Notes under the pieces: generated by a model
Told to the model about the DNA's origin: nothing
The model's database searches: none
The model's input: only the letters and a program-made list of their open reading frames with translations
Assembly (NCBI GenBank): GCA_964019425.1
Contig: OZ025791.1
Span: forward strand, 1,216,501 to 1,280,500
Direction of reading: 5' to 3'
Source: Flectonema sp. DT1601
Lineage: Eukaryota; Euglenozoa; Diplonemea; Diplonemida; Diplonemidae
DNA: 64,000 bases
Shown: positions 12,343 through 24,000 of the stretch, piece by piece
How positions within the stretch are numbered: the first letter of the stretch is position 1
Layout of the letters: each line of letters begins with the position of its first letter
Translations under genes and position numbers: made by a program

Positions 12343-12508
12343 AGATTTTTTCGTGTTTTTCCTTCAGGAAACTGAAGGACTAAAAAGACACAGAAATGGA
12401 CTCAGTGATCATTCCCTGAGTAAACTGAGATAGTTTTTTTGTTCTTGCTCTTCAGGGAGGGCCTTAGCCAAAAGCTAACAGTCCAAATCTCACCTGGTAA
12501 CTTAACTC
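12262..12508 (+). mobile_element. tRNA-headed SINE with B-type 3' tail
   Basis: Three parts in order. A tRNA-Ser-like head (12262-12342) has an A box (tagccgagtgg) and a B box (gggttcaattc), followed by T6. A body contains a perfect hairpin at 12360-12379 (8-bp stem, GAAA tetraloop). The last ~75 bp are nearly identical to the end of B elements, including the TTAGC-TTTTG-GCTAA hairpin (read on the opposite strand as CAAAA loop) and the terminal ...cacctggtaacttaactc. This is the classic layout of a SINE that borrows a LINE tail. It abuts truncated piggyBac at 12509, and the piggyBac continuation is not found on its left. Confidence 0.55.
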
Positions 12509-13056
12509 AAGCTGGCTTGAGGCGATCAGGGATTGATACTGATTGTGGAGAAGGCGGTACTGATGGTGTTATTAATAGTGTTGGTGCCGCTCTGGTACGT
12601 TTAAATGTACCTAAGCTGCCCAAAACAAAGCCAATTTGAAGGATAAGAATCTCTTGCTTCTCCAGCCAGATTCACTACTATCCGTCCAAATACCACCATG
12701 CCCACGTCGCATCAGGATAAAGGAATTCAAAATACACGTCTCCACTTCGGATCCTCATGCTCGGGAGCAGGTAATATCGCAGAGAAGTGTAAGTTCCTCA
12801 GTATTTCGGCAAAGCGATTACGTGAAAACACTTGCGGAAAGAACAACAGGGGGGTCAACAGCATGTCATTCAAACCCCAGGAATCCCCCAGGTTAGATTT
12901 TATTGGGAGGCGCGTCAGTAGTGTTGTGCCAACAAAGGCCCTTCGCTCCTGCGTACTGGTTTTAAATTTTCTTCCCCTCTGTGAGGCATAGACCTCAGAG
13001 TTTTTCTTCATCAGCTGGAAAACTGACTATCCGAAGAAAAACTCAAAAACCAGATA
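12509..13056 (-). pseudogene. piggyBac transposase fragment, second copy
   Basis: Reverse-strand copy of positions ~200-700, almost identical in sequence, encoding the same start of the DDE domain (RRAFVGTTLLTRLPIKS, SRNRFAEILRNLHF) and carrying the same internal deletion. It is truncated in sequence coding for the region before the C-terminal finger, exactly where the SINE tail ends, and on the other side near 13056. Neither piggyBac terminus is visible. Confidence 0.75.
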
Positions 13057-13214
13057 AGCCTTATATTTTGTTGATCGCAGCTAGTTTTACTGGCGCACAG
13101 GGAAATAGATAACATGACATAATAAATAACGGCTCTTAATCTGAATAGTTTCTTCTCCGACTTCGTCGGTGCAAAAACCATTCAGATAAGCCTTATATTT
13201 TGTTGATCGCAGCT
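13051..13214. repeat. Pair of 32-bp direct repeats
   Basis: Positions 13051-13082 and 13183-13214 are identical (cagataagccttatatttt... gatcgcagct), separated by 100 bp. They lie between the piggyBac remnant and the RNase H fossil. They may belong to the latter element, but nothing proves this. Confidence 0.7.
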
Positions 13215-13278
13215 CTAAAACCCATAGGGACCGCTTGCGGATAAAGGAAAGGAAAGAGAAAGAACAAACGGGGAATAT

Positions 13279-13542
13279 TCACCCAAAAAACTTACATTGA
13301 TGAGGTAAACTAGGCAAACAGATTCTACCACCCGGCGCTTTAGTGCCCCGCGTATATTCGTCTGCACGCTGGGACTTGGTATCCACCCAGCTGCAGTTCA
13401 CTTGCAGATCAGCTGCACCTGCTGTCTCAAACAATGCGCAGAGCATCTCGTTCCCCATGAAGTTTGAGCTGTGGCCTTTGTTTATTGCGGCCACAGCCGC
13501 AGTGTTATCTACCCGCAAATCCAGCACGTGACCTGGTCTCAA
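13279..13542 (-). pseudogene. RNase H fragment of a DIRS/LTR-type retroelement (fossil)
   Basis: An 87-aa open piece has RNase H-like features: LRVDNTAAVAAINKGHS, then SWVDTKSQRADEYTR. This arrangement is typical of the RNase H region of DIRS and related reverse-transcribing elements. Only this fragment remains, ending near the start of module A at 13550. It is a broken relic. Family placement within DIRS or LTR kin is uncertain. Confidence 0.5.
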
Positions 13543-14473
13543 AACATCTGAATTTCGATATAGTGGGAAGTAACGGACTGGGAGCTTTTGGCTCCTGCCC
13601 TATTCCCGATGTAAACTTTCTTTTTATTTTTTATTTTTTTTTAACAGGCCCAAAGGGCGACAATGATGGTTGCTGACCAAGGAATAATATTCAAATGAAT
13701 TTTCGTTTCAAAGAAACGAACAGAATTAAGAGAGAGGCAGAGAAAAAAAAAAAAAATGAAGAGGAAATAATCAAACATGAAAAAAAAAAAAAAATATATA
13801 TATATCATAGATGGAAGTGCCCTACAATTTGGAGGGCGTGTAGGGCGCTTGTAGGGCGCTTTTAATATAAATATTATTTTGGAGGGCGCTTTTTTTTACC
13901 TTTTTTATTACTATAAGACAGCTAAATTGACGTCGACTTACACTGACGCACAAGTATTTTGACGCAGAAGCCAAAAAAAAATTTTGACATGCTTGGCAGT
14001 CTTTCGAAAAAGAGAAAAAAGGGTGTCACGGGGTTCGAACCCGAGACCTCCAGGTCATGGTTCGGAGGTCAACAATGGCAAAAACAATGGGCTACTCCTT
14101 GAGAGCTTCCGGAGCCTGCTACAATCCCTGAAGCTGAAACTCATTTCAGTGGACGATGCATCCCAGATCTACAAGGAGCTGATTAGCCCGCAGAATGCAC
14201 CGAGTCGAATATAGAGGGATTCGAGGAGGGAGAGTGCGTTCTTACTAACCTGTTAATAGGCCGGTCTTCACGGTACCTTGTGAGAAAAAAAAGAAGTTTA
14301 CTGGTGGCAAGTAAACTGATATCCCAGAGACGCATTTGATCGGGCGAACCGGAGAAAAGTCAAATAAGATGCGATTCGACCCTCGCTGAGGGCAGGGGTG
14401 TGTCAAAATGAGCTCGGCATTATATTAAATTTAATTAAAAAAGCGCCCTACGCGCCCTCCAGCGCCCTATTTT

Positions 14474-14666
14474 GAATTTCGATAAAGTGGGAAGTAACGG
14501 ACTGGGAGCTTTTGGCTCCTGCCCTATTCCCGATGTAAACTTTCTTTTTATTTTTATTTTTTTTAACAGGCCCAAAGGGCGACAATGATGGTTGCTGACC
14601 AAGGAATAATATTCAAATGAATTTTCGTTTCAAAGAAACGAACAGAATTAAGAGAGAGGCAGAGGA

Positions 14667-14699
<33 letters not shown>

Positions 14700-14825
14700 G
14701 AAAAAAAAAAATGAAGAGGAAATAATCAAACATGAAAAAAAAAAAAAAAAAAAAAATATATATCTATTTTCCGTCCTGATCGAGACGCTAAACTGATTGT
14801 TTCCTTTTTTTAAATAATAAATAAG

Positions 14826-14856
<31 letters not shown>

Positions 14857-14968
14857 ATCTCCCTGCTATCCCTCATATCCCCACAATAATATTATACCTT
14901 TTCATTTTCTCTTTCCTTTTCTGGTCTTTTTTTTTTCTTTTTTTTCCTTTTTCATACAACGTTTTTTA

Positions 14969-15006
<38 letters not shown>

Positions 15007-16149
15007 ATGTTTGATTATTTCCTCTTCATTTTTTTTTTTCTTTTCTTTTCTTTCTTTTTTTTTTTTTTTTCCTCTGCCTCTCTCTTAATTCTGTTCGTTT
15101 CTTTGAAACGAAAATTCATTTGAATATTATTCCTTGGTCAGCAACCATCATTGTCGCCCTTTGGGCCTGTTAAAAAAAATAAAAATAAAAAGAAAGTTTA
15201 CATCGGGAATAGGGCAGGAGCCAAAAGCTCCCAGTCCGTTACTTCCCACTTTATCGAAATTCATAAATAAAAAACGTTGTATGAAAAAGGAAAAAAAAGA
15301 AAAAAAAAAGACCAGAAAAGGAAAGAGAAAATGAAAAGGTATAATATTATTGTGGGGATATGAGGGATAGCAGGGAGATGCTCTTTTTTTTTTTTTTTTT
15401 TTTTTTTCTTATTTATTATTTAAAAAAAGGAAACAATCAGTTTAGCGTCTCGATCAGGACGGAAAATAGAAATTAATCGACATAGTTGATCGATAGAAAA
15501 AAAAACTCTGATAACATTGTTTATTCATTTTTTTTTTTTTTTTTTTTTTTAAATCTTTTTAATTATTTTAAAGAAAAAACAATCAGTTTAGCGTCTTGAC
15601 CAGGACGGAAAATAGTAAGTAATCGACATAGTCGATCGATTAAAAAAAAACAATGATAACATTGTTTATTCCTTTTTTTTTTTTTTTATTCTTTTTATTT
15701 ATTTTTAAAGAAAAAACAATCAGTTTAGCGTCCTGACCAGGACGGAAAATAGAAAGTAATCGACATAGTCGATCGATAAAAAAAACAATGATAACATTGT
15801 TTATTCTTTTTTTTTTTTTTTTATTTTAATTCTTTTTATTTATTTTTTAAAAAGAAAAAAAATGGAAAATAGAAATTAGTCAACAAAGTCGAACGATAAA
15901 AAAAAACAATGATAACATTGTTTATTCTTTTTTTTTTTATTTTTTTTATATTCTTTTTTATTAATTTTGAAAAAAAAAACAATCAGTTTAGCGTCTTGAC
16001 CAGGACGGAAAATAGAAAGTAATCGACATAGTCGATCGATAAAAAAACAATGATAACATTGTTTATTCTTTTTTTTTTTTTTATTTTAAATTCTTTTTAT
16101 TTATTTTTTAAAGAAAAAAAAACGGAAAATAGAAATTAGTCGACAAAGC
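14474..16149 (-). mobile_element. 5'-truncated LINE 3' end inside the TIR element
   Basis: A starts at 14474 immediately after gccctatttt of the host element, and satellite stops at 16149 (gtcgacaaag) where gccctattttgg resumes. The uninterrupted host copy has two adjacent gccctattttg units here, so insertion occurred between them with little or no duplication. A second, plus-sense A fragment lies inside it (14763-15262). Confidence 0.65.
14763..15262 (+). mobile_element. Plus-sense A fragment nested inside A
   Basis: An inverted 500-bp piece: one partial satellite followed by complete module A, ending ...cgaaattc at 15262. The surrounding A resumes at exactly the point where it was left (tatatat / ataaataaaaaacg). 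The result is a near-palindrome around 14760. This is an independent example of the constant 3' end of the element. Confidence 0.65.
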
Positions 16150-16323
16150 CCTATTTTGGCCCTACAATGGCCCTATTTTGGCCCTACAAATTTTTGTGGC
16201 TGATTTTCACCAGGCGCCCTCCAAATTTGGAGGGCACTTCCATCTATGATATATATAAATAAAAAACGTTGTATGAAAAAGGAAAAAAAAGAAAACAAAA
16301 AGACCAGAAAAGGAAAGAGAAAA

Positions 16324-17155
16324 TGGGTTGAATTTCCAGGTGAGATTTGGACTGTTAGCTTTTGGCTAAGGCCCTCCCTGAAGAGCAAGAACAAAAAAAC
16401 TACTCACACCTGAAGAAAACATACACAAAGAACACACTGTAAGCTGTGCGTGTATTTTGTGTTTGTCACAACAGGAGAGAAAAGAAAGAATGTCAAGGTT
16501 GATCACCTTGCCTATCAACGCACAACATTGGTGGTCTCTACTAGACCCTGAGTGATCCCACTGGATCTCTCATCGTTCATAGTACCTATGTGAAGTTATA
16601 AAATCAAAGGTAAACTATGAACTACAAATGACTTAGCCTGTTATTATAATGCCACAGGCAGGCCCTGCATTCAGCAACTATCCAGCAGTGCTTGGATGTC
16701 CTGATCTTCTTCTAAAAAAAAGAAAGAAAAACAAAACTGTAGCTGGGATCACTCAGGATCAACAGACTACCAATGCTACCTGTTGTACTTGCTCACTATG
16801 GGGGGTGATGCCAAACACCCAGAAGTACTAAACTGCTTTCCTTCTTGCTGCCCAGGAGTATCTGACCAGAACTAATAGAAAATAAAAAGTAGATGGGAAA
16901 CAATAAAAAGTAAAATGGATATAACTGAAGTTAAACAAGACAAATGAAGTAACAGACCAGAACAGAAAGAGAATTGTAATAGAAGATTACAAATAAAAAA
17001 ATGCAAGTATCAACACATAATCAAGATACACCAGCAGCTAACAAACAACATAAAATTGAAGATCAGTTGCCAGAGTATTTCAACCATGGTAGAATACTCG
17101 CCCCTCTGGCAGGGATTATCCCAGACTTGTCCTTTAATTTAGTTGGACACCATGG
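16324..17155 (-). mobile_element. B element, 5'-truncated, inside module A
   Basis: It begins on the plus strand with gttgaatttccaggtgag (the B 3' end in its own sense) and runs 830 bp to gttggacaccatgg, where module A (aaaaggtataat) resumes. Uninterrupted A reads gagaaaatgaaaaggtataat at this place. The hairpin TTAGC-TTTTG-GCTAA is near 16353. The short open frames are shared by all B copies and look non-coding. Confidence 0.7.
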
Positions 17156-17231
17156 AAAAGGTATAATATTATTGTGGGGATATGAGGGATAGCAGGGAGA
17201 TGCTCTTTTTTTTTTTTTTTTTTTTTTCTTA

Positions 17232-17659
17232 CTGTAAAGTGAAATATTCTCGCGGGGAAATATTCTTGCGGGGAAATATTCCCGCGGAGAAATATTCTCG
17301 CGGATTTGGGGATTTTTTTTCAAACTCCGCGGGTTTTTCCCCACAAGAATACTTTCCTGCCACAGAGGATTTTTGCAAAAGTGACCAAGAATGTGAGGAA
17401 TCATCAAGTGCAAGCTGGAAAAAAGAATTATTTACCAGCTAACACAACTAAAAACAACCATGCTGCATAATGAAAATAATTTTTGCTGTAACCTTCCTTT
17501 GTAACACATGTATTTTCTTCACAAAAAGGAACTAAAAAAATGGCTGTATAAAAATGTATGCTGTCAGGGAAATACTCTCGCGGGGAAAAATTCTCGCGGA
17601 TCCAGAAAAAATAAAAAAAACTCGCGGGTTTTTCCCCACAAGAATATTTCCCTTTACAG
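17232..17659. mobile_element. TA-flanked MITE with CTGTAAAG ends
   Basis: 428 bp with inverted ends CTGTAAAG (left) and CTTTACAG (right), extending imperfectly inward as gaaatattctYgYgggg, and TA on each side (17230-17231, 17660-17661). Removing it and one TA restores the uninterrupted module A sequence (ttcttatttattattt). The subterminal motif gaaatattctcgcgggg recurs four times on the left. TA duplication fits the Tc1/mariner superfamily. No transposase. Confidence 0.7.
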
Positions 17660-17772
17660 TATTTATTATTTAAAAAAAGGAAACAATCAGTTTAGCGTCT
17701 CGATCAGGACGGAAAATAGAAAGTAATCGACATAGTTGATCGATAGAAAAAAAACAATGATAACATTGTTTA

Positions 17773-17803
<31 letters not shown>

Positions 17804-18039
17804 TTTATTTTTTGAAGAAAAAACAATCAGTTTAGCGTCTTGACCAGGACGGAAAATAGTAAGTAATCGACATAGTCGATCGATAAAAAAAAACAATGAT
17901 AACATTGTTTATTCTTTTTTTTTTTTTTTTATTCTTTTAGAAAAAATATTAAAGAAAAAACAATCAGTTTAGCGTCTTGACCAGGACGGAAAATAGAAAG
18001 TAATCGACATAGTCGATCGATAAAAAAAACAATGATAAC

Positions 18040-21000
18040 TGGTCAGAAACTCCTGGGCAGCAAGAAGGAAAGTAGTTTAGTACTTCTGGGTGTTTGGCAT
18101 CACCCCCCATAGTGAGCAAGTACAACAGGTAGCATTGGTAGTCTGTTGATCCTGAGTGATCCCAGCTACAGTTTTGTTTTTCTTTCTTTTTTTTAGAAGA
18201 AGATCAGGACATCCAAGCACTGCTGGATAGTTGCTGAATGCAGGGCCTGCCTGTGGCATTATAATAACAGGCTAAGTCATTTGTAGTTCATAGTTTACCT
18301 TTGATTTTATAACTTCACACAGGGTACTATGAACGATGAGAGATCCAGTGGGATCACTCAGGGTCTAGTAGAGACCACCAATGTTGTGCGTTGATAGGCA
18401 AGGTGACCAACCTTGACATTCTTTCTTTTCTCTCCTGTTGTGACAAACACAAAATACACACACAGCTTACAGTGTGTTCTTTGTGTATGTTTTCTTCAGG
18501 TGTGAGTAGTTTTTTTGTTCTTGCTCTTCAGGGAGGGCCTTAGCCAAAAGCTAACAGTCCAAATCTCACCTGGTAAACTCAACTCAGTCTTTGTCAGTAT
18601 TGGCATCAAACCTGTAATGGTTACATTAACTACCATTTCAACAGGTTATTTACTGAAATATTTGTTCTAAAAGTTGCTAAGTATCTCTCACTTAGAAATT
18701 TTTTTTATTTTTTTATTTTCAGCTCAATTAGCTACAAAGTGTTTCTACTAAGTGTTTCTCACTTAGATTTTTTTTTTTGCTTTTCAGCTCCTTAAAAGCT
18801 GCTAAGTATTTTTGCTAAGTGTTTCTCACTTAGAATCTTATTGTTATGTTCGTTTTCTATCCCTTCTCCTATCCCTTTTGTTCAAAAAAAGCGGGAGGAA
18901 ATTCTCTCATTCATGCTAAGATGCACTCTGAACTTTGATTTTTTTGATCTGAGTGTGAGGGAATGACCTGTTAGTGCATTGGGCATAAGCTGGGCTGCAG
19001 TTTAGATGTCTTAGGTGTTAATAAGGGGTTCCTCTTAGCATTTTTCTTTGTTCCCACCTTATGATTTTCTTGAAGAAAAAAAATAGAAGTCATAATGGTG
19101 CTTCCCTCTGGAAGGGTTGTAAGCCATGGTGTCCAACTAAATTAAAGGACAAGTCTGGGATAATCCCTGCCAGAGGGGCGAGTATTCTACCATGGTTGAA
19201 ATACTCTGGCAACTGATCTTCAATTTTATGTTGTTTGTTAGCTGCTGGTGTATCTTGATTATGTGTTGATACTTGCATTTTCTTATTTGTAATCTTCTAT
19301 TACAATTCTCTTTCTGTTCTGGTCTGTTACTTCATTTGTCTTGTTTAACTTCAGTTATATCCATTTTACTTTTTATTGTTTCCCATCTACTTTTTATTTT
19401 CTATTAGTTCTGGTCAGAAACTCCTGGGCAGCAAGAAGGAAAGTAGTTTAGTACTTCTGGGTGTTTGGCATCACCCCCCATAGTGAGCAAGTACAACAGG
19501 TAGCATTGGTAGTCTGTTGATCCTGAGTGATCCCAGCTACAGTTTTGTTTTTCTTTCTTTTTTTTAGAAGAAGATCAGGACATCCAAGCACTGCTGGATA
19601 GTTGCTGAATGCAGGGCCTGCCTGTGGCATTATAATAACAGGCTAAGTCATTTGTAGTTCATAGTTTACCTTTGATTTTATAACTTCACACAGGGTACTA
19701 TGAACGATGAGAGATCCAGTGGGATCACTCAGGGTCTAGTAGAGACCACCAATGTTGTGCGTTGATAGGCAAGGTGACCAACCTTGACATTCTTTCTTTT
19801 CTCTCCTGTTGTGACAAACACAAAATACACACACAGCTTACAGTGTGTTCTTTGTGTATGTTTTCTTCAGGTGTGAGTAGTTTTTTTGTTCTTGCTCTTC
19901 AGGGAGGGCCTTAGCCAAAAGCTAACAGTCCAAATCTCACCTGGTAAACTCAACTCAGTCTTTGTCAGTATTGGCATCAAACCTGTAATGGTTACATTAA
20001 CTACCATTTCAACAGGTTATTTACTGAAATATTTGTTCTAAAAGTTGCTAAGTATCTCTCACTTAGAAATTTTTTTTATTTTTTTTATTTTCAGCTCAAT
20101 TAGCTACAAAGTGTTTCTACTAAGTGTTTCTCACTTAGATTTTTTTTTTTGCTTTTCAGCTCCTTAAAAGCTGCTAAGTATTTTTGCTAAGTGTTTCTCA
20201 CTTAGAATCTTATTGTTATGTTCGTTTTCTATCCCTTCTCCTATCCCTTTTGTTCAAAAAAAGCGGGAGGAAATTCTCTCATTCATGCTAAGATGCACTC
20301 TGAACTTTGATTTTTTTGATCTGAGTGTGAGGGAATGACCTGTTAGTGCATTGGGCATAAGCTGGGCTGCAGTTTAGATGTCTTAGGTGTTAATAAGGGG
20401 TTCCTCTTAGCATTTTTCTTTGTTCCCACCTTATGATTTTCTTGAAGAAAAAAAATAGAAGTCATAATGGTGCTTCCCTCTGGAAGGGTTGTAAGCCATG
20501 GTGTCCAACTAAATTAAAGGACAAGTCTGGGATAATCCCTGCCAGAGGGGCGAGTATTCTACCATGGTTGAAATACTCTGGCAACTGATCTTCAATTTTA
20601 TGTTGTTTGTTAGCTGCTGGTGTATCTTGATTATGTGTTGATACTTGCATTTTCTTATTTGTAATCTTCTATTACAATTCTCTTTCTGTTCTGGTCTGTT
20701 ACTTCATTTGTCTTGTTTAACTTCAGTTATATCCATTTTACTTTTTATTGTTTCCCATCTACTTTTTATTTTCTATTAGTTCTGGTCAGAAACTCCTGGG
20801 CAGCAAGAAGGAAAGTAGTTTAGTACTTCTGGGTGTTTGGCATCACCCCCCATAGTGAGCAAGTACAACAGGTAGCATTGGTAGTCTGTTGATCCTGAGT
20901 GATCCCAGCTACAGTTTTGTTTTTCTTTCTTTTTTTTAGAAGAAGATCAGGACATCCAAGCACTGCTGGATAGTTGCTGAATGCAGGGCCTGCCTGTGGC

Positions 21001-24000
21001 ATTATAATAACAGGCTAAGTCATTTGTAGTTCATAGTTTACCTTTGATTTTATAACTTCACACAGGGTACTATGAACGATGAGAGATCCAGTGGGATCAC
21101 TCAGGGTCTAGTAGAGACCACCAATGTTGTGCGTTGATAGGCAAGGTGACCAACCTTGACATTCTTTCTTTTCTCTCCTGTTGTGACAAACACAAAATAC
21201 ACACACAGCTTACAGTGTGTTCTTTGTGTATGTTTTCTTCAGGTGTGAGTAGTTTTTTTGTTCTTGCTCTTCAGGGAGGGCCTTAGCCAAAAGCTAACAG
21301 TCCAAATCTCACCTGGTAAACTCAACTCAGTCTTTGTCAGTATTGGCATCAAACCTGTAATGGTTACATTAACTACCATTTCAACAGGTTATTTACTGAA
21401 ATATTTGTTCTAAAAGTTGCTAAGTATCTCTCACTTAGAAATTTTTTTTATTTTTTTTATTTTCAGCTCAATTAGCTACAAAGTGTTTCTACTAAGTGTT
21501 TCTCACTTAGATTTTTTTTTTTGCTTTTCAGCTCCTTAAAAGCTGCTAAGTATTTTTGCTAAGTGTTTCTCACTTAGAATCTTATTGTTATGTTCGTTTT
21601 CTATCCCTTCTCCTATCCCTTTTGTTCAAAAAAAGCGGGAGGAAATTCTCTCATTCATGCTAAGATGCACTCTGAACTTTGATTTTTTTGATCTGAGTGT
21701 GAGGGAATGACCTGTTAGTGCATTGGGCATAAGCTGGGCTGCAGTTTAGATGTCTTAGGTGTTAATAAGGGGTTCCTCTTAGCATTTTTCTTTGTTCCCA
21801 CCTTATGATTTTCTTGAAGAAAAAAAATAGAAGTCATAATGGTGCTTCCCTCTGGAAGGGTTGTAAGCCATGGTGTCCAACTAAATTAAAGGACAAGTCT
21901 GGGATAATCCCTGCCAGAGGGGCGAGTATTCTACCATGGTTGAAATACTCTGGCAACTGATCTTCAATTTTATGTTGTTTGTTAGCTGCTGGTGTATCTT
22001 GATTATGTGTTGATACTTGCATTTTCTTATTTGTAATCTTCTATTACAATTCTCTTTCTGTTCTGGTCTGTTACTTCATTTGTCTTGTTTAACTTCAGTT
22101 ATATCCATTTTACTTTTTATTGTTTCCCATCTACTTTTTATTTTCTATTAGTTCTGGTCAGAAACTCCTGGGCAGCAAGAAGGAAAGTAGTTTAGTACTT
22201 CTGGGTGTTTGGCATCACCCCCCATAGTGAGCAAGTACAACAGGTAGCATTGGTAGTCTGTTGATCCTGAGTGATCCCAGCTACAGTTTTGTTTTTCTTT
22301 CTTTTTTTTAGAAGAAGATCAGGACATCCAAGCACTGCTGGATAGTTGCTGAATGCAGGGCCTGCCTGTGGCATTATAATAACAGGCTAAGTCATTTGTA
22401 GTTCATAGTTTACCTTTGATTTTATAACTTCACACAGGGTACTATGAACGATGAGAGATCCAGTGGGATCACTCAGGGTCTAGTAGAGACCACCAATGTT
22501 GTGCGTTGATAGGCAAGGTGACCAACCTTGACATTCTTTCTTTTCTCTCCTGTTGTGACAAACACAAAATACACACACAGCTTACAGTGTGTTCTTTGTG
22601 TATGTTTTCTTCAGGTGTGAGTAGTTTTTTTGTTCTTGCTCTTCAGGGAGGGCCTTAGCCAAAAGCTAACAGTCCAAATCTCACCTGGTAAACTCAACTC
22701 AGTCTTTGTCAGTATTGGCATCAAACCTGTAATGGTTACATTAACTACCATTTCAACAGGTTATTTACTGAAATATTTGTTCTAAAAGTTGCTAAGTATC
22801 TCTCACTTAGAAATTTTTTTTATTTTTTTATTTTCAGCTCAATTAGCTACAAAGTGTTTCTACTAAGTGTTTCTCACTTAGATTTTTTTTTTTGCTTTTC
22901 AGCTCCTTAAAAGCTGCTAAGTATTTTTGCTAAGTGTTTCTCACTTAGAATCTTATTGTTATGTTCGTTTTCTATCCCTTCTCCTATCCCTTTTGTTCAA
23001 AAAAAGCGGGAGGAAATTCTCTCATTCATGCTAAGATGCACTCTGAACTTTGATTTTTTTGATCTGAGTGTGAGGGAATGACCTGTTAGTGCATTGGGCA
23101 TAAGCTGGGCTGCAGTTTAGATGTCTTAGGTGTTAATAAGGGGTTCCTCTTAGCATTTTTCTTTGTTCCCACCTTATGATTTTCTTGAAGAAAAAAAATA
23201 GAAGTCATAATGGTGCTTCCCTCTGGAAGGGTTGTAAGCCATGGTGTCCAACTAAATTAAAGGACAAGTCTGGGATAATCCCTGCCAGAGGGGCGAGTAT
23301 TCTACCATGGTTGAAATACTCTGGCAACTGATCTTCAATTTTATGTTGTTTGTTAGCTGCTGGTGTATCTTGATTATGTGTTGATACTTGCATTTTCTTA
23401 TTTGTAATCTTCTATTACAATTCTCTTTCTGTTCTGGTCTGTTACTTCATTTGTCTTGTTTAACTTCAGTTATATCCATTTTACTTTTTATTGTTTCCCA
23501 TCTACTTTTTATTTTCTATTAGTTCTGGTCAGAAACTCCTGGGCAGCAAGAAGGAAAGTAGTTTAGTACTTCTGGGTGTTTGGCATCACCCCCCATAGTG
23601 AGCAAGTACAACAGGTAGCATTGGTAGTCTGTTGATCCTGAGTGATCCCAGCTACAGTTTTGTTTTTCTTTCTTTTTTTTAGAAGAAGATCAGGACATCC
23701 AAGCACTGCTGGATAGTTGCTGAATGCAGGGCCTGCCTGTGGCATTATAATAACAGGCTAAGTCATTTGTAGTTCATAGTTTACCTTTGATTTTATAACT
23801 TCACACAGGGTACTATGAACGATGAGAGATCCAGTGGGATCACTCAGGGTCTAGTAGAGACCACCAATGTTGTGCGTTGATAGGCAAGGTGACCAACCTT
23901 GACATTCTTTCTTTTCTCTCCTGTTGTGACAAACACAAAATACACACACAGCTTACAGTGTGTTCTTTGTGTATGTTTTCTTCAGGTGTGAGTAGTTTTT

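Larger units (their letters stand above)
13806..16248. mobile_element. CATAGATGG TIR element, interrupted copy
   Basis: It has the same termini as the 771-bp element at 31321-32091 (catagatggaagtgccct at both ends, inverted) and the same interior up to 14473 and from about 16150. It is flanked by atatat on both sides, inside module A, consistent with a 6-bp target duplication, though the flank is low complexity. The middle (14474-16149) is a LINE 3' insertion. The 76-aa frame at 13984 is not a recognised gene. Confidence 0.7.

Noticed and set aside
18040-19956. Hammerhead ribozyme in B (retrozyme idea for the tandem units)
   Set aside because: No CTGANGA...GAAA core could be found on either strand by eye. 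Other ribozyme classes were not testable without a covariance search.
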